Source: Symbiodinium natans (lineage: Eukaryota; Sar; Dinophyceae; Suessiales; Symbiodiniaceae). From it: DNA of 64,000 bases. The stretch is from positions 376,082 to 440,081 of the forward strand of contig CAJNDS010002409.1 of assembly GCA_905221605.1 (NCBI GenBank). Direction: 5' to 3'. The notes below the pieces were generated by a model. It was given only the letters and a program-made list of their open reading frames with translations, was not told where the DNA came from and did not search any database. Within the stretch, counting starts at the first letter, position 1, and each line of letters opens with the position of its first letter. This document shows positions 13,557 through 24,688 of the stretch, one piece after another. A program made the position numbers and the translations under genes.

Positions 13557-13625
13557 GACCAGGCGACGTCGCCCTGGCGCTCGGTGTGTCCGGTGCTGGG
13601 AAGACGACGCCACTGGACCTGGAAC
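13557..13625 (+). CDS. Candidate exon with a P-loop (Walker A), ABC-like
   Basis: The + frame contains GDVALALGVSGAGKTTPLDL, a match to GxxGxGK[ST] in the form typical of ABC transporters of the G/PDR type, where the usual text after the lysine is TTLLD; here one Leu is Pro. A possible Walker B exon (PGLLLLDE) is at 16238-16263. No signature (LSGGQ-type) exon could be placed convincingly between them, so assignment to one ABC gene is tentative. Confidence 0.4.
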
Positions 13626-14086
13626 CCTAAACTATACAGTCTACAGTCCCCAAACCCTGATTCAGTAATCAATAATCTCAACGGTGAGAAATGCGGCTGT
13701 AGAGGGGATAAGGAGTGTACCTTAACCCTAGAATGTTTCGGTGATTTTTGAAATTTTGCTCTGTCAGCCGAATTGTTTTGACTGCCCCCTGGGTGCTTGT
13801 CTGGGCCTGTTCGCGTCACTAAATTGCAGAAGTTATCAGAAGCTCAGCTGTGGCGTGTCGAGCTTCGAGTGGTTTGGTCTGTGGTCTTTGAACCCATTCA
13901 ACAGCTCCCGACCCTAAGGGCCCATCTTGAGTACAACCACCCCTTCCAGAAAGCAACCCTCAACCCAAACAACCAAGACTCTACAGATCATCCCTAAAGA
14001 GACCAAGGCTTCTGAGCCTACTGGCCGATCGCCAGGCAGAGGCTGCGGCCGCTCGGACTGGACTTCTCACATAGGATTGGGCAGGC

Positions 14087-14140
14087 TTTAGGGTTTAGGG
14101 TTTAGGGTTTAGAAGCCCTAAACCCTAACTCCTAAACCCT
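14087..14140. repeat. Head-to-head telomere-repeat junction
   Basis: Nearly four TTTAGGG units (14087-14112) meet CCCTAAACCCTAA units (14116-14140) with only AAG between. The two strands face each other, as in an end-to-end telomere fusion or a foldback intron core. Confidence 0.9.
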
Positions 14141-16537
14141 CAGAGCTTTGTGGGGTTTTGGTATTGGTTGGCGTTTATAGGCTTGCAGGGTCTCTGTTAG
14201 GGTCTACCGCGAGGTTTGTGGAATTGGATTATTTTAATATAAGAGTTTGGCAGCTGGCTTGAGGCGGTATGTAGGGTTCTGGCTCCCCGGTTTCGCGCTT
14301 GGCATGGTAAGCTTGCTTTTTTTATACACCCTGAAAGCTTCATAAAGCCCTACAGTGAAGCACTAGAACCCTCAGACCCTAGAAGTAAGTCTCAACAAAT
14401 CCAAAGCAACGATTCGGAGAATTGGAGACCCTGAAATGGCTGAAATGGCCCCAATATTGAGCCCATCCGAAACAACTTCCACGGCCGAGGAGGAGCTTTA
14501 CATGCATCCGGATCTGCCGACTTCCCTTGAGGCGAGGACACCTGGCGCAGTGGTGGGGAAGCCCTGGAAGTGGAGAGCTAGCGCTCTTACAAGCCCTATG
14601 CATAAATACAACCCTGGATTGTTCTTTAATGTTAAACCTCATGTGCACTCTCCCAGTGCTTCAGGTGCTTGATGGAGACTCGGGGCAGCGGGATGCAGAG
14701 GAGGCATGGATAGCTGACCCTACAGTTTTTGGCATCGTTGTGTGCGCGGAGGAAAAGATTTCGGGTACAGATTCATCAACAGCGTAGCCGTCGGCGGCGC
14801 TCTCTCCGGAGGCCCTGGCCCAGCTGACGCCCGAAGTGCGCGCTGCCTGGCGCGGTTCCTGGCTGGTCAGTGTGCGACGTACCCCTCGCCAACTTGGGGA
14901 GACAAAATGCGACTTCGGGTTCAGTCCCGGGTCTAGGGTTTCGTGAGAATGCTGAAGGCAAAAGTCACCACACTTTGCTTGATCCACTCTTACAATGCTA
15001 GCTGACGAGTCATTGCTGAACCTGAGACATCATTAAGTACAGGCTAAATGCCGGGGCCCACAAACTTATATTCGCGCATTTGTCTTCACAAATCCCTGCC
15101 CTGCCGGAATCTGCGCACCAAATCCCGAGATCCACAGGGGCTTAGCGGACAAAGCGCCGCTGACCGCCCGCACTGCACGCTGGAAGGCAGATGGCATTAT
15201 AGTAGTTCAGGGTAGAGTATACGCCCCTAGGCGCCCTAAACCCCAAACCCAGGCTCCAGGGTTAGGGTTGAGGGATTCCTGGGTGATGCTTTTGATTAGA
15301 TTGGCTCATCAGCATTGTTGGGTTGGGTGTGCCCGGGCATGAATCCGAGGTTGAACCTTGGCATCTCTCTCTGAGGAATTGATGGGGCCATTCTTGAACC
15401 CTTTGCAGCCACAGCAATGGAAGACCTGAAGAATAAAGACCCAACCAGCTCCATTGTCTGGACCCGCATTGGGTATTTTGTATTTGTGTCTGTGTGTTTA
15501 GTTTTTTCGAAGGGGGGAGAGGACCCACTTTATGGCTAGTATGACGGTTTATCATCAGCTAATGAAGCACAGACACCCAGGAAAGAGAATGCCAAGTTGC
15601 GATCTCAGGTCCAGATAGCCTCCATCTTTCGGGCCAGCCCTGTTGACGATGTTGGACCCTGTGGGTGCCTGTATAAGCGTATAAGCGGAGCCCTCATATG
15701 GCTTAAATGACATCCAAGCTCGAAGGCCTTGTGTGCTCAAGTCGTGGCGAAGCAGCGGCGGGCTCAGCACCACATTCAGGGTTTCAATCTCGTGAAGTTG
15801 CATGAAAATTGACTTTCTCAGGCGGTTCAGTGAAGGCACAGGCATCATTCAGGTGCTACTGCAGGGGGGCATCATGCAGTTGCTTGGCGAATCGATACAT
15901 AGTATAACCAATCCAGAGCGATACCTGCATGTTGAATGCGTCTCTCTGGCGAATCGATACCTGATACCAAAAGTGGAATGAGACCTCAATGTTCAATGTG
16001 TTACACTCTGCCGCAGCGATGCCTAATGCCAAAGCCGATACTCTTGCATGTAGTTCCGCTCTGGGTCCCTTGAATAGTGCCACCCACTCATACCCCTTCC
16101 ACAGCAGAAAAGGCAAACTAAACTCTGGAATCCCCACCCTACCCTCCCCCACGAAAACTCAGAAAACTCCCTGAAACTTGAGAAGCCTCTACACACCCCT
16201 TAAATGCCCTACCCCGAAGCTTCGCGGAGGGCCCCAGCACCGGGCCTCCTGCTCCTGGACGAGGCTGGGAAGCGAAAGCTGGGCCTTCAAGTCCGTTTGA
16301 GACGATGTCTGGGCTCCTCGAAGTATGTGTGTGAGGCGTATACAGGACTGATAGCGCCTTATAAGGATGGGATGGTGGCTTTAAAGGGGTTGGTTGGACT
16401 TAGCATGCAGATGCACAAGAGACACAAAGCTCCACCTGAATCTCCTGTGGATTGCATCCGGCCTCCCACTTGCGGGATGAGTGTTCGCATGGGATTGGCA
16501 ACTTGCATCTTGGGGAGCTCCTTAGGATGGACCTTCG
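14141..16537. other. Exon-island region, mostly unassigned
   Basis: Islands with coding character: 14440-14600 (+ frame with TAEEELYMHPDLPTSLEA), 14790-14865 (+ frame LSPEALAQLTPEVRAAWRGS), 15080-15190 (+ frame PEIHRGLADKAPLTARTAR) and 16238-16263 (PGLLLLDE, possible Walker B, GC donor at 16264). Intervening text is telomere-like. Which islands belong to one gene cannot be told. Confidence 0.35.
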
Positions 16538-16539
16538 TC

Positions 16540-16755
16540 GGAATGGTGGGTAATGGAATCGTAGGAATGGTGGATAACGGTGGTTAGCGGGGGGTTCAGG
16601 TCAGTCACGACGGTGGGTAATGGTGAGGAATTGTGGGTAATGGTTGGTACAGGTGGGATGGTAGGCAATGGTGGGAATGGCGGGAAGTGGTGGGTAATGG
16701 TGGTTTGGGAATGGTGGGAGCGGTGAGTAATGTTGGGTAATGTTGGGTAAGGGCG
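16540..16755. repeat. GGTGGGTAAT-type minisatellite
   Basis: Many diverged copies of a roughly 10-20 base unit around GGTGGGTAATG and GGAATGGTGG. Several three- to four-G runs lie on the + strand. Confidence 0.85.
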
Positions 16756-17379
16756 AGCGTGGACCGGCCAGTCACCTTGCGTCTTCGCACGAAGACGATA
16801 GTCCAGCAAATGTGCAACGGACAGCCCTCAATCTTTTGCGCAGCATGAGATATCACTACCCCAGAACCTGCTCAGCCTGCTAGCTTGCCATGGATTGGCC
16901 GGAACTTGGTGCAACGGGCAACGTCCGCTTTGAGGCAGGACAGACGGTGACCGACGTAGCACATTGCTGCCACCTCCTTCCTGTTCTGTTCGCGGTCAAA
17001 TGCGTGTGAGTGCAACCCAGTTTCCCCTAGAAGGGACCCGAGACCTTGATGATCATATTGTTATGGGGACCAGGGGCAGCTCAAAAGGCCAGCGCAGGTT
17101 GCATTGAATGGTGCCGTACCCATTAAGCATATCCAACCTGTCTAGATAGCTGGAGAGGTCTTGGCTTGCAAACATGTGCCGTCCCTGGGCTAATGTTCTG
17201 TGCTACGTATAGTTTGGGTGACTCCATCGGCCTGGTCGAAGTCCTTGCAGTTTCCGCGCTGTTGAATTGCAATTTAGCAGCCTGCCAGTCCTGCTATGTT
17301 GGAGGTTTCGCTAAAGCATGTTCAAGCACGTTCCCTGGCGTCTCCAAGCCTACGTGCAGATTCCGTTCCCCGACTGCAG

Positions 17380-17577
17380 GTGCTGCTGCTGAGCGGCAGG
17401 TCAGGGACGATAGACTGCCGGGAAGAGGCAACCCTGGCCTCACTGGAACAGCAGATCGCCACGGTGCTGGACTTGACCCCGCAGCATGGCACTTGGCCCC
17501 GACCCCAGACTTATGGGCTGATTCTCACTGCATCAGATCCCATTGTCTGCGTGTGTGAGAAGCCACAAAAGCTCTGA
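17380..17577 (+). CDS. Exon with a possible ubiquitin-like start
   Basis: After GACTGCAG the frame reads VLLLSGRSGTIDCREEATLA and continues without a stop to 17577. The pattern of a beta-hairpin such as xLLLSGRxxxI followed by a helix is common at the N-terminus of many dinoflagellate proteins and recalls a ubiquitin-like fold. This is inference from pattern only. The next coding islands downstream (18033-18596 and 18741-18891) are on the same strand and may be the same gene. Confidence 0.4.
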   Translation: MLLLSGRSGTIDCREEATLASLEQQIATVLDLTPQHGTWPRPQTYGLILTASDPIVCVCEKPQKL

Positions 17578-18032
17578 AGGCCTCCTTTGCGCTTCCTGCT
17601 GGGTGCGACCGTGTTGAAGGACGGAATGCCTTGAACTTGAAATCTGTGAGTTCCGCAGTCCACAACGGCATATTCAGATGCTGAAGTCAACGTCCATCAG
17701 CGTTGTGTGACCCAGATGCTCAGCATCCTCGAACCTTTTTCCCCTATGCTGAATTGTCGTGCTCGGCAGGGTGGCGCATTTCAGCTTGAAAGAGATCATG
17801 TGTTTCTAGCAGATCTAATTCAAGAGGATCATAATAGATCCAACAAAGGCAGGGTTGGAGCTGGCTTCAAGACAGACTTCGAAACCTTGATATCCCGCGT
17901 GTTTAGCCAAAGAGAGTGGTGCGTGTGTCACGCCCGCATTTGACTTGGCAGGATCATGTCGTCGCAAAGGACCTGAAAGATCAGACCGTTACAGTAATGT
18001 CTCCCAGCTAAACAAGGTTTGCTGCCATTAGG

Positions 18033-18596
18033 GTGATTGCCCTTTGCACCCAAGATTTCGTGGACATGTCGGCACACCTACTTGCAGGATTCAAAAGTGT
18101 CCCTTTGCACTATGACTCCATCAAGCCGAGGCTGACATTCGAACCTCTTGCACAAATCTGCGGTGTGCCGGTGATGCAGGACCGCCTGGCCGAGCAGCTC
18201 TGGGAAAACCCAGCTGTGCTGTTCAGCTGCCGAGGTGTGTCTCGGGTGCTCCAAGGAGCCGCAAAGGAGACCCGGCTGCTTCGATCGGTTCGGCCGAAAT
18301 TCCTGGAGATTCAAGGTTTGGCCGCCCGAGCCCTGGATGCCAACGTCTCCATTGAGGTGAGTCACCTCGGGGCCGCTCAGAAAATCAAGCCGCTGGCAGA
18401 GGAAATCCTGCAGTGCCTCGGTGCGCTGCGTGATCTGGACTGTTTGGAGTCGGATCTCGGCAAAAAAGAGGACGACGAGGCCCGCAGATGCTCACAAGAC
18501 TCAGCAGGCAGGCACCTCTTGAAGCGGTTGTCAGGCACTGGACAAGGTCTTGCAGGAGGCCCGGATGGTGCTGTGGTCTGGCTGCCCTCGCTTTGA
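18033..18596 (+). CDS. Unrecognised coding exon(s), 187-codon ORF
   Basis: The composition and helix-like content (QDRLAEQLWENPAVLFSCRG; AEEILQCLGALRDLDCLESD) look like real protein, with no telomere-like text inside. A strong donor GTGAGT occurs at 18357, so the exon could end there, but the frame also stays open to 18596. The true start is probably an AG acceptor such as CATTAG at about 18031 rather than the ATG. No family recognised. Confidence 0.5.
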   Translation: MIALCTQDFVDMSAHLLAGFKSVPLHYDSIKPRLTFEPLAQICGVPVMQDRLAEQLWENPAVLFSCRGVSRVLQGAAKETRLLRSVRPKFLEIQGLAARALDANVSIEVSHLGAAQKIKPLAEEILQCLGALRDLDCLESDLGKKEDDEARRCSQDSAGRHLLKRLSGTGQGLAGGPDGAVVWLPSL

Positions 18597-18740
18597 AGGG
18601 TGCAAGAAGGCTGCCTTCCGCATAACGCGCCTTGGCTTATCGAGCTGTTCTGCTTGGCTGCAGTGGCTGAAAGGAAGTTTACGTCTATGTTATAAGGAGC
18701 CATGCATGCTTTAAACATCTTGGCAGCTGCTGTTACCCAG

Positions 18741-18891
18741 GAGCCTGGTGAGGAGCCTCAAGTTGTACTACCAGCAGGCTTGCCGCAAGAACCTCGAACT
18801 CAAAAAGTCTCAGCAGTTCCTTAGGCAGGTCATGTATCGTCGCCAGGCCGCAGCCACCAGCAGTCTTAAGTGCATCAATCGGTCGCTCTGA
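18741..18891 (+). CDS. Candidate terminal exon, basic helical C-terminus
   Basis: After TTACCCAG the frame reads SLVRSLKLYYQQACRKNLEL and continues KKSQQFLRQVMYRRQ to a TGA at 18889-18891. It is Lys/Arg/Gln-rich and probably helical. It follows the 18033-18596 ORF by 145 bases and could be the end of the same gene. Confidence 0.4.
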
Positions 18892-19079
18892 GAGTTGGAG
18901 AAACATACCATGCACCACACAGACAGCCACAAAAGTCATACTCTCCCGGTTCCGTCGCTCGAATTGAGTACTTGTACCACAGAAAGTGGATGCGACACTT
19001 TCTAACAGTGCTCGCAGCGTTTGTTTATGGCTGTAGCCGCTGCTCTATTGCATCATAAATTGTGTCTATACACTACTGT

Positions 19080-19180
19080 ATACCACCACCACGACCACCA
19101 CTACCCATACCACTTCCACCGTCACCACCGCTTCCATCACCGCCACCACCACAGCCACCACCACTACCACTATCATGATA
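19080..19180. repeat. Imperfect CCA/CAC triplet repeat
   Basis: ACCACC, CACCAC and CCATCACC units. A short GCTGCTGCT-type stretch follows at 19225-19265. His- and Leu-rich ORFs here are repeat by-products. Confidence 0.85.
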
Positions 19181-21558
19181 CTTATCCCCAACTGATTTTT
19201 TTGTAATGGTTGCTCTTGTTGTTCACTTCCTGCTGCTGCTGATGCTGCTGCTGCTAGTACTACGACTGCTTCTCCGAACTGCTACTGTTGTGTTAGCAGT
19301 ACCTCGATCGGCAGCTAGTAGTATGAGCATGGTTATGATTTATGACGACGATTGCCAAGGTGCACTTCAGACTAGGCAACCTCCCCACAGCACCAACCCA
19401 GGTGCCACACCCCCACTGCCCCGGCCAGATCTGAACACTTTCACCAGCCAATGCTATTTGTTGAAACTATAGCTGGCAGGTAGTGCAGAAACTACGCCAC
19501 TCAAAAAGCGTCCATCATGACCAAATACAGACAGCACCATCCACCACCGCCAAACAGATTTAAACACACAAAGCAACACAATTTCGAACTAATGAACAAA
19601 GCTCCAGCAACTCAACATTTTTAGGCTCGTCAACGAAAGCCTGCCGCCCAAAGATCTCCCATTGAGAGGTGCATCATTGGAAGCGCTTCGTGACCGAAAG
19701 CCTCATCACTGGCACGATATCACAGGCACAAACACGCGCGCGCGCGCGCGCGCCCACACACACACACATCAGCGTAAGTTGCGTCACCGAAATCTAAACA
19801 GCCTATGAGTTTCAAGTTCTTCACAGTCCTCCTATTTGAGGCTTCCTCCCCAACTCAAGCACCATGATTGCGTTGCGAGGTTACCAACATTTCTCCCTAC
19901 AAACACGTATTCTCATTCTTCTTTCCTGATAGGAGTGGTTACGCTTGGATCACTCAGCTTCATGCCTGCATCTTGCAAATCTTGAGCAGCAGGCCAACAG
20001 CCCCCACATCCGATGGCGACCAAAGTCCATTGCAGATGCTCGGTTGCACGCAGATGGCGAGGACCCTCATCACCAGAAAGCCCTCTTCCTGTAAGACAGG
20101 GGTGTGCATTGTTGAAGTTGACTTGAACGAGGTGACTTGCTGAGACAGGCCTCCAGGTAGGTCAGACGTTGCATAAAGGATCACGGAAATTGGCGAGATC
20201 GATTGGGGGGGTCGGGGTGTGGTGTTAACATTACTCACTCTTCGGGCTTCCAGGTTCGGATCCTTTGACTTGGGGACACGGTGGTCATGTTGCCGATGAC
20301 CCCGAACCCTTTCAACCCTAAACCCTAAACCCTGTGAGTTTTGGGCTCCGGGCTTCGGCTGCAGGTGTCGGATTTCGGGGTTCAAGTGCCCTGCAAGGTT
20401 TGGTTCGTGTGATTCTCAGGCCGTGCCGATGTTACTTGCCATGATCTATGACACTATGCTGTTCCACAGACCGAATGATGACACTGTGTCCATGCATTGA
20501 CACTTTCTGCTTTTGGCCGCGCTTAACTCATCTGCAAATATTCGTTTTCATCCAAAGCGTTGAGACAACTTAGGGCCAGTCCTGCCTTAAATATTTAGCT
20601 GAAGCACTGCATCCCTCCGGCAGGTCAGTGTGCTAACAGTATAATAGACCTTTTGGCACTGAGTGTGAACAACGCTTGAAGATGGTCACCCGTTAAGGTA
20701 GATGCGTATCCAACGCATGACAGCTCGTATGATGAGGTTTGTCATGCGTGGGCTGAAACGGGAGGGTAACAAAAAACATGCAGCTTGGGTGTTGGAGCTT
20801 CGTGAGTGGCAGCGAAGCTGCTGTGAACTTCAAATGAAGCTTTTTGTGCTTGCAATATGGAACACAGGTCTTTCAGTAGTAATATGGCACTTGTGGAATT
20901 TGTTTGCGAAGATGTTGTTGCCACAATATGCTTCGAGAAAGCTTTGCGCAACGCTCCTCCAGCAAGACATGCAGAAGCTGGACCCCCTTGCACGAGGATT
21001 CCTTCAATCTAGCCAACAAACCTGCACGGCGACCCTAAAGAAAATCCTCCGTGCGCTATGGTACCATTCAGGGTTGCAGGGCAGGGTCTAGTGTACAGGA
21101 TAGCTGCCAGTAGGCATTCGGAGAGGGGACCGGGGGGTGATATCAATACGTTTCTTTTCTTTCTGCGTCCAATGCAGATGGCTTGGCAGACTCCTGGAAG
21201 CAATGCAGACACCCACGTATATACCCTCAGCAACAGCAGCTTCTATTCACGGGTTTCTCTGGGCGTGCTGCGTGCCACCTGAAGTTGAGGGAAGGTTCGT
21301 GCTTTCTGAAAGAAGCCGTGTGTCCGAAGGAAGTGTGCGAGGACAATGACGTCGGAGACGTTTCTGAGGCATTCGGGACCACGATCATGCGCACACTCAC
21401 ACACACACACACACTCTGACTGACACTCCCAGGTGGTGTTGTTGCTGCCGTGTTCTGCTCCTCGCTGTCCTTCTGGAGCAACATAAGCCTTGAAGGATGA
21501 CCCTCCAAGCCCTCTAAATGCCCGATATAGATGTAGTCTGCCCTGCTGCGCACTTCAG
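19181..21558. other. No firm gene; simple repeats and possible exons
   Basis: (CG)n followed by (CA)n at 19734-19768, which is Z-DNA-prone; CCCTAAA units at 20313-20332; (CA)n at 21397-21416. The ORF at 20702-21091 (starting MRIQRMTARM) has some protein-like composition but was not recognised. A polypyrimidine tract plus GCAG before 21179 resembles an acceptor upstream of the TPR gene. Confidence 0.4.
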
Positions 21559-24500
21559 GACGAAGTCGGGGACGCCGACACACCTGAGCAGCCGCAAGCG
21601 CCAGCGGTGCAACAGGAGGCCGGCAGCAACCTGGGCAAGGAGCCCAGCGAGCTCCTAAGCATCACGGAGGCAACGCAGACTTCGAGAGGGGTAGGAGCTG
21701 AAGCGCCTCGAAGCGCCAGACCCGGGGCTCCAACTGGTCCAGCATCTTCGGCCGCTGGGGGGGAAGAAGCGCCCCCCAAGCCTCCGGAGCCGCATTTGAC
21801 TCGCGAGCAGCACGAAGTGGAGATCCGACACTACCTTGTGGCCTTGGCGCAACAAGGCAGCTGCCCTCATGGACACGACGTGATCGACTTGCCTAAGGCG
21901 TTGGGAGGATCGAGCTGCAGCTTTTGCTGTAGAAACTGTGCCGGTGGGCTCCGGTGCCCCCAATGCAACAACCAGTTCTGCACCGCATGCCTGAAAGCAG
22001 CCTCCCATTACGATCCCTCAGCTACAGACTCTGTTGCAGAAGTCGTGAGCTACGCCAGAAGGTGTTCGGACGGGGGTTCGCCTCCTGCGCATGAGGAGGC
22101 TGCAGAAGCATTACTAGCAGAGCTGGCGCGAGAAACGCACCAGGAGCCCCAGGCGTTGCTGCTCCATGAGCTGGGCAAGGTTTGCAAGGCGAAAGGCGAC
22201 CTGGAGGCAGCTGCGAGGCACCTCAACGAGTGTCTGAGCATGGACAGGGCTGTGCACGGAGAGGGAGCCCACCTAGAAGTGGCCGTCACGCTCCATGCGC
22301 TGGGCTTGGTTTGCCAGGCGCAAGGCGACCTGGAGGCAGCTGCCAGGCACCTCAACGAGTCCTTGACCATGAAGAAGGCTGTGCACGGAGAGGGAGCTCA
22401 CCAAACAGTGGCCGTCACGCTCCATGAGCTGGGCAAGGTTTGCAAGGCGAAAGGCGACCTGAAGGCAGCTGCCAGGCACCTCAACGAGTGTTTGAGCATG
22501 GACAGGGGTGTGCACGGAGAGGGAGCTCACCAAAGAGTGGCCGTCACGCTTTATGAGCTGGGCTTGGTTTGCAAGGCGAAAGGCGACCTGGAGGCAGCTG
22601 CGAGGCACCTGAACGAGTGTTTGAGCATGGAGAGGGCTGTGCACGGAGAGGGAGCCCACCTAGAAGTGGCCGTCACGCTTTATGACCTGGGCAAGGTTTG
22701 CAAGGCGAAAGGCGACCTGGAGGCAGCTGCGAGGCACCTCAACGAGTCCTTGACCATGCAGAAGGCTGTGCACGGAGAGGGAGCTCACCAAACAGTGGCC
22801 GTCACGCTTTATGAGCTGGGCTTGGTTTGCAAGGCGCAGGGCGACCTGGAGGCAGCTGCGAGGCACCTCAACGAGTGTTTGAGCATGGAGAGGGCTGTGC
22901 ATGGAGAAGGAGCCCACCAAACAGTGGCCGTCACGCTCCATGAGCTGGGCATGGTTTGCCAGGCGAAAGGCGACCTGAAGGCAGCTGCCAGGCACCTCAA
23001 CGAGTCCTTGACCATGAAGAAGGCTGTGCACGGAGAGGGAGCTCACCAAACATTGGCCGTCACGCTTTATGAGCTGGGCAAGGTTTGCAATGCCAAAGGC
23101 GACCTGGAGGCAGCTGCGAGGCACCTCAACGAGTGTTTGAGCATGGAGAGGGCTGTGCACGGAGAGGGAGCCCACCAAACAGTGGCCGTCACGCTCCATA
23201 AGCTGGGCATGGTTTGCCAGGCGAAAGGCGACCTGAAGGCAGCTGCCAGGCACCTCAACGAGTCCTTGACCATGAAGAAGGCTGTGCACGGAGAGGGAGC
23301 TCACCAAACATTGGCCGTCACGCTCCATGAGCTGGGCAAGGTTTGCAAGGCGAAAGGCGACCTGGAGGCAGCTGCGAGGCACCTCAACGAGTGTCTGAGC
23401 ATGGACAGGGCTGTGCACGGAGAGGGAGCTCACCAAAGAGTGGCCGTCACGCTTTATGAGCTGGGCTTGGTTTGCAAGGCGAAAGGCGACCTGGAGGCAG
23501 CTGCGAGGCACCTCAACGAGTGTTTGAGCATGGAGAGGGCTGTGCACGGAGAGGGAGCCCACCAAACAGTGGCCGTCACGCTCCATGAGCTGGGCAAGGT
23601 TTGCAAGGCGAAAGGCGACCTGGAGGCATCTGCCAGGCACCTCAACGAGTGTTTGAGCATGGAGAGGGCTGTGCATGGAGAGGGAGCTCACCAACAAATG
23701 GCCGTCACGCTCCATGCGCTGGGCATGGTTTGCAATGCGAAAGGCGACCTGGAGGCAGCTGCGAGGCACCTCACCGAGTCCTTGACCATGAAGAAGGCTG
23801 TGCACAGAGAAGGAGCTCACCAAACAGTGGCCGTCACGCTCCATGAGCTGGGCAAGGTTTGCAAGGCGAAAGGCGACCTGGAGGCAGCTGCGAGGCACCT
23901 CAACGAGTGTTTGAGCATGGAGAGGGCTGTGCACGGAGAGGGAGCCCACCAAACAGTGGCCGTCACGCTCCATGAGCTGGGCAAGGTTTGCAAGGCGAAA
24001 GGCGACCTGGAGGCATCTGCCAGGCACCTCACCGAGTCCTTGACCATGAAGAGGGCTGCGCACGGAGAGGGGGCCCACCTAGAAGTGGCCGTCACGCTTT
24101 ATGAGCTGGGCTTGGTTTGCAATGCGAAAGGCGACCTGGAGGCAGCTGCGAGGCACCTCACCGAGTCCTTGACCATGAAGAAGGCTGTGCACAGAGAGGG
24201 AGCTCACCAAACAGTGGCCGTCACGCTCCATGAGCTGGGCAAGGTTTGCAAGGCGAAAGGCGACCTGGAGGCAGCTGCCAGGCACCTCAACGAGTCCTTG
24301 ACCATGAAGAAGGCTGTGCACGGAGAGGGAGCCCACCTAGAAGTGGCCGTCACGCTCCATGCGCTGGGCAAGGTTTGCAAGGCGAAAGGCGACCTGGAGG
24401 CAGCTGCGAGGCACCTCAACGAGTCCTTGACCATGAAGAAGGCTGTGCACGGAGAGGGAGCCCACCAAACAGTGGCCGTCACGCTCCATGAGCTGGGCAC

Positions 24501-24688
24501 TGGAGGCAGCTGCGAGGCACCTCACCGAGTCCTTGACCATGAAGAGGGCTGTGCACGGAGAGGGAGCCCACCAAGAAGTGGCCGTTACGCTTTATGAGCT
24601 GGGCTTGGTTTGCAAGGCGAAAGGCGACCTGGAGGCAGCTGCGAGGCACCTGAAGGAGTCCTGGAGCATTCAGAGGTTCTTTAGGTAG
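21559..24688 (+). CDS. TPR-repeat protein, kinesin-light-chain/nephrocystin-3-like, frameshifted near the 3' end
   Basis: One large intron-free coding block. The probable exon start is the acceptor CACTTCAG/GAC at 21559; the in-frame ATG at 21490 may be intronic. The N-terminal ~150 codons are Pro/Ala/Glu-rich, then a Cys-rich segment (about 21915-21995: CSFCCRNC, then LRCPQCNNQFCTACL), probably a zinc-binding finger. From about 22158 there are 18 complete 43-residue units of the type VTLHELGKVCKAKGDLEAAA, then RHLNE(C/S)L and HGEGAH, the helix-turn-helix TPR form of kinesin light chain and nephrocystin-3; such repeats bind partner proteins. A 23-bp deletion at 24499/24500 in unit 19 shifts the frame, so the upstream frame stops at 24597. 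The original frame resumes through unit 19 and a partial unit 20 to a stop at 24686-24688. It may be a true mutation giving a shorter tail or an assembly error. Confidence 0.85.
22158..24655 (+). repeat. 129-bp tandem array coding TPR units, about 20 copies
   Basis: The period is exactly 129 bases (43 codons). Two subtypes alternate: one with ECLSM(E/D)RAVHGEG and one with ESLTMKKAVHGEG. Units 7 and 9 are identical in protein, and the blocks of units 12-14 and 15-17 share rare variants (EASARHL, then CNAKG, then VHREG). This shows duplication in two-unit (258 bp) and three-unit (387 bp) steps. Confidence 0.95.
24499..24500 (+). other. 23-bp deletion junction causing a frameshift
   Basis: Here GGGCA is joined directly to CTGGAGGCAGC. 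Every other unit has 23 more bases (AGGTTTGCAAGGCG...GAC) between these words. Confidence 0.9.

Noticed and set aside
14770-14870. ALSGGPGPADARS as an ABC signature motif
   Set aside because: The other + frame here (LSPEALAQLTPEVRAAW) looks more like protein, and the motif lacks the expected residue after LSGG.
18357-18380. 24-base intron GTGAGT...CTCAG inside the 18 kb ORF
   Set aside because: Too short for an intron and a multiple of three, so the coding frame is simply continuous, though GTGAGT may still be a real donor to a later acceptor.
22660-24078. 472-codon ORF antisense to the TPR array
   Set aside because: A shadow of the 129-bp repeat: since the unit is a multiple of three, an open antisense frame in one unit is open in all. 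The sense frame has the TPR pattern.
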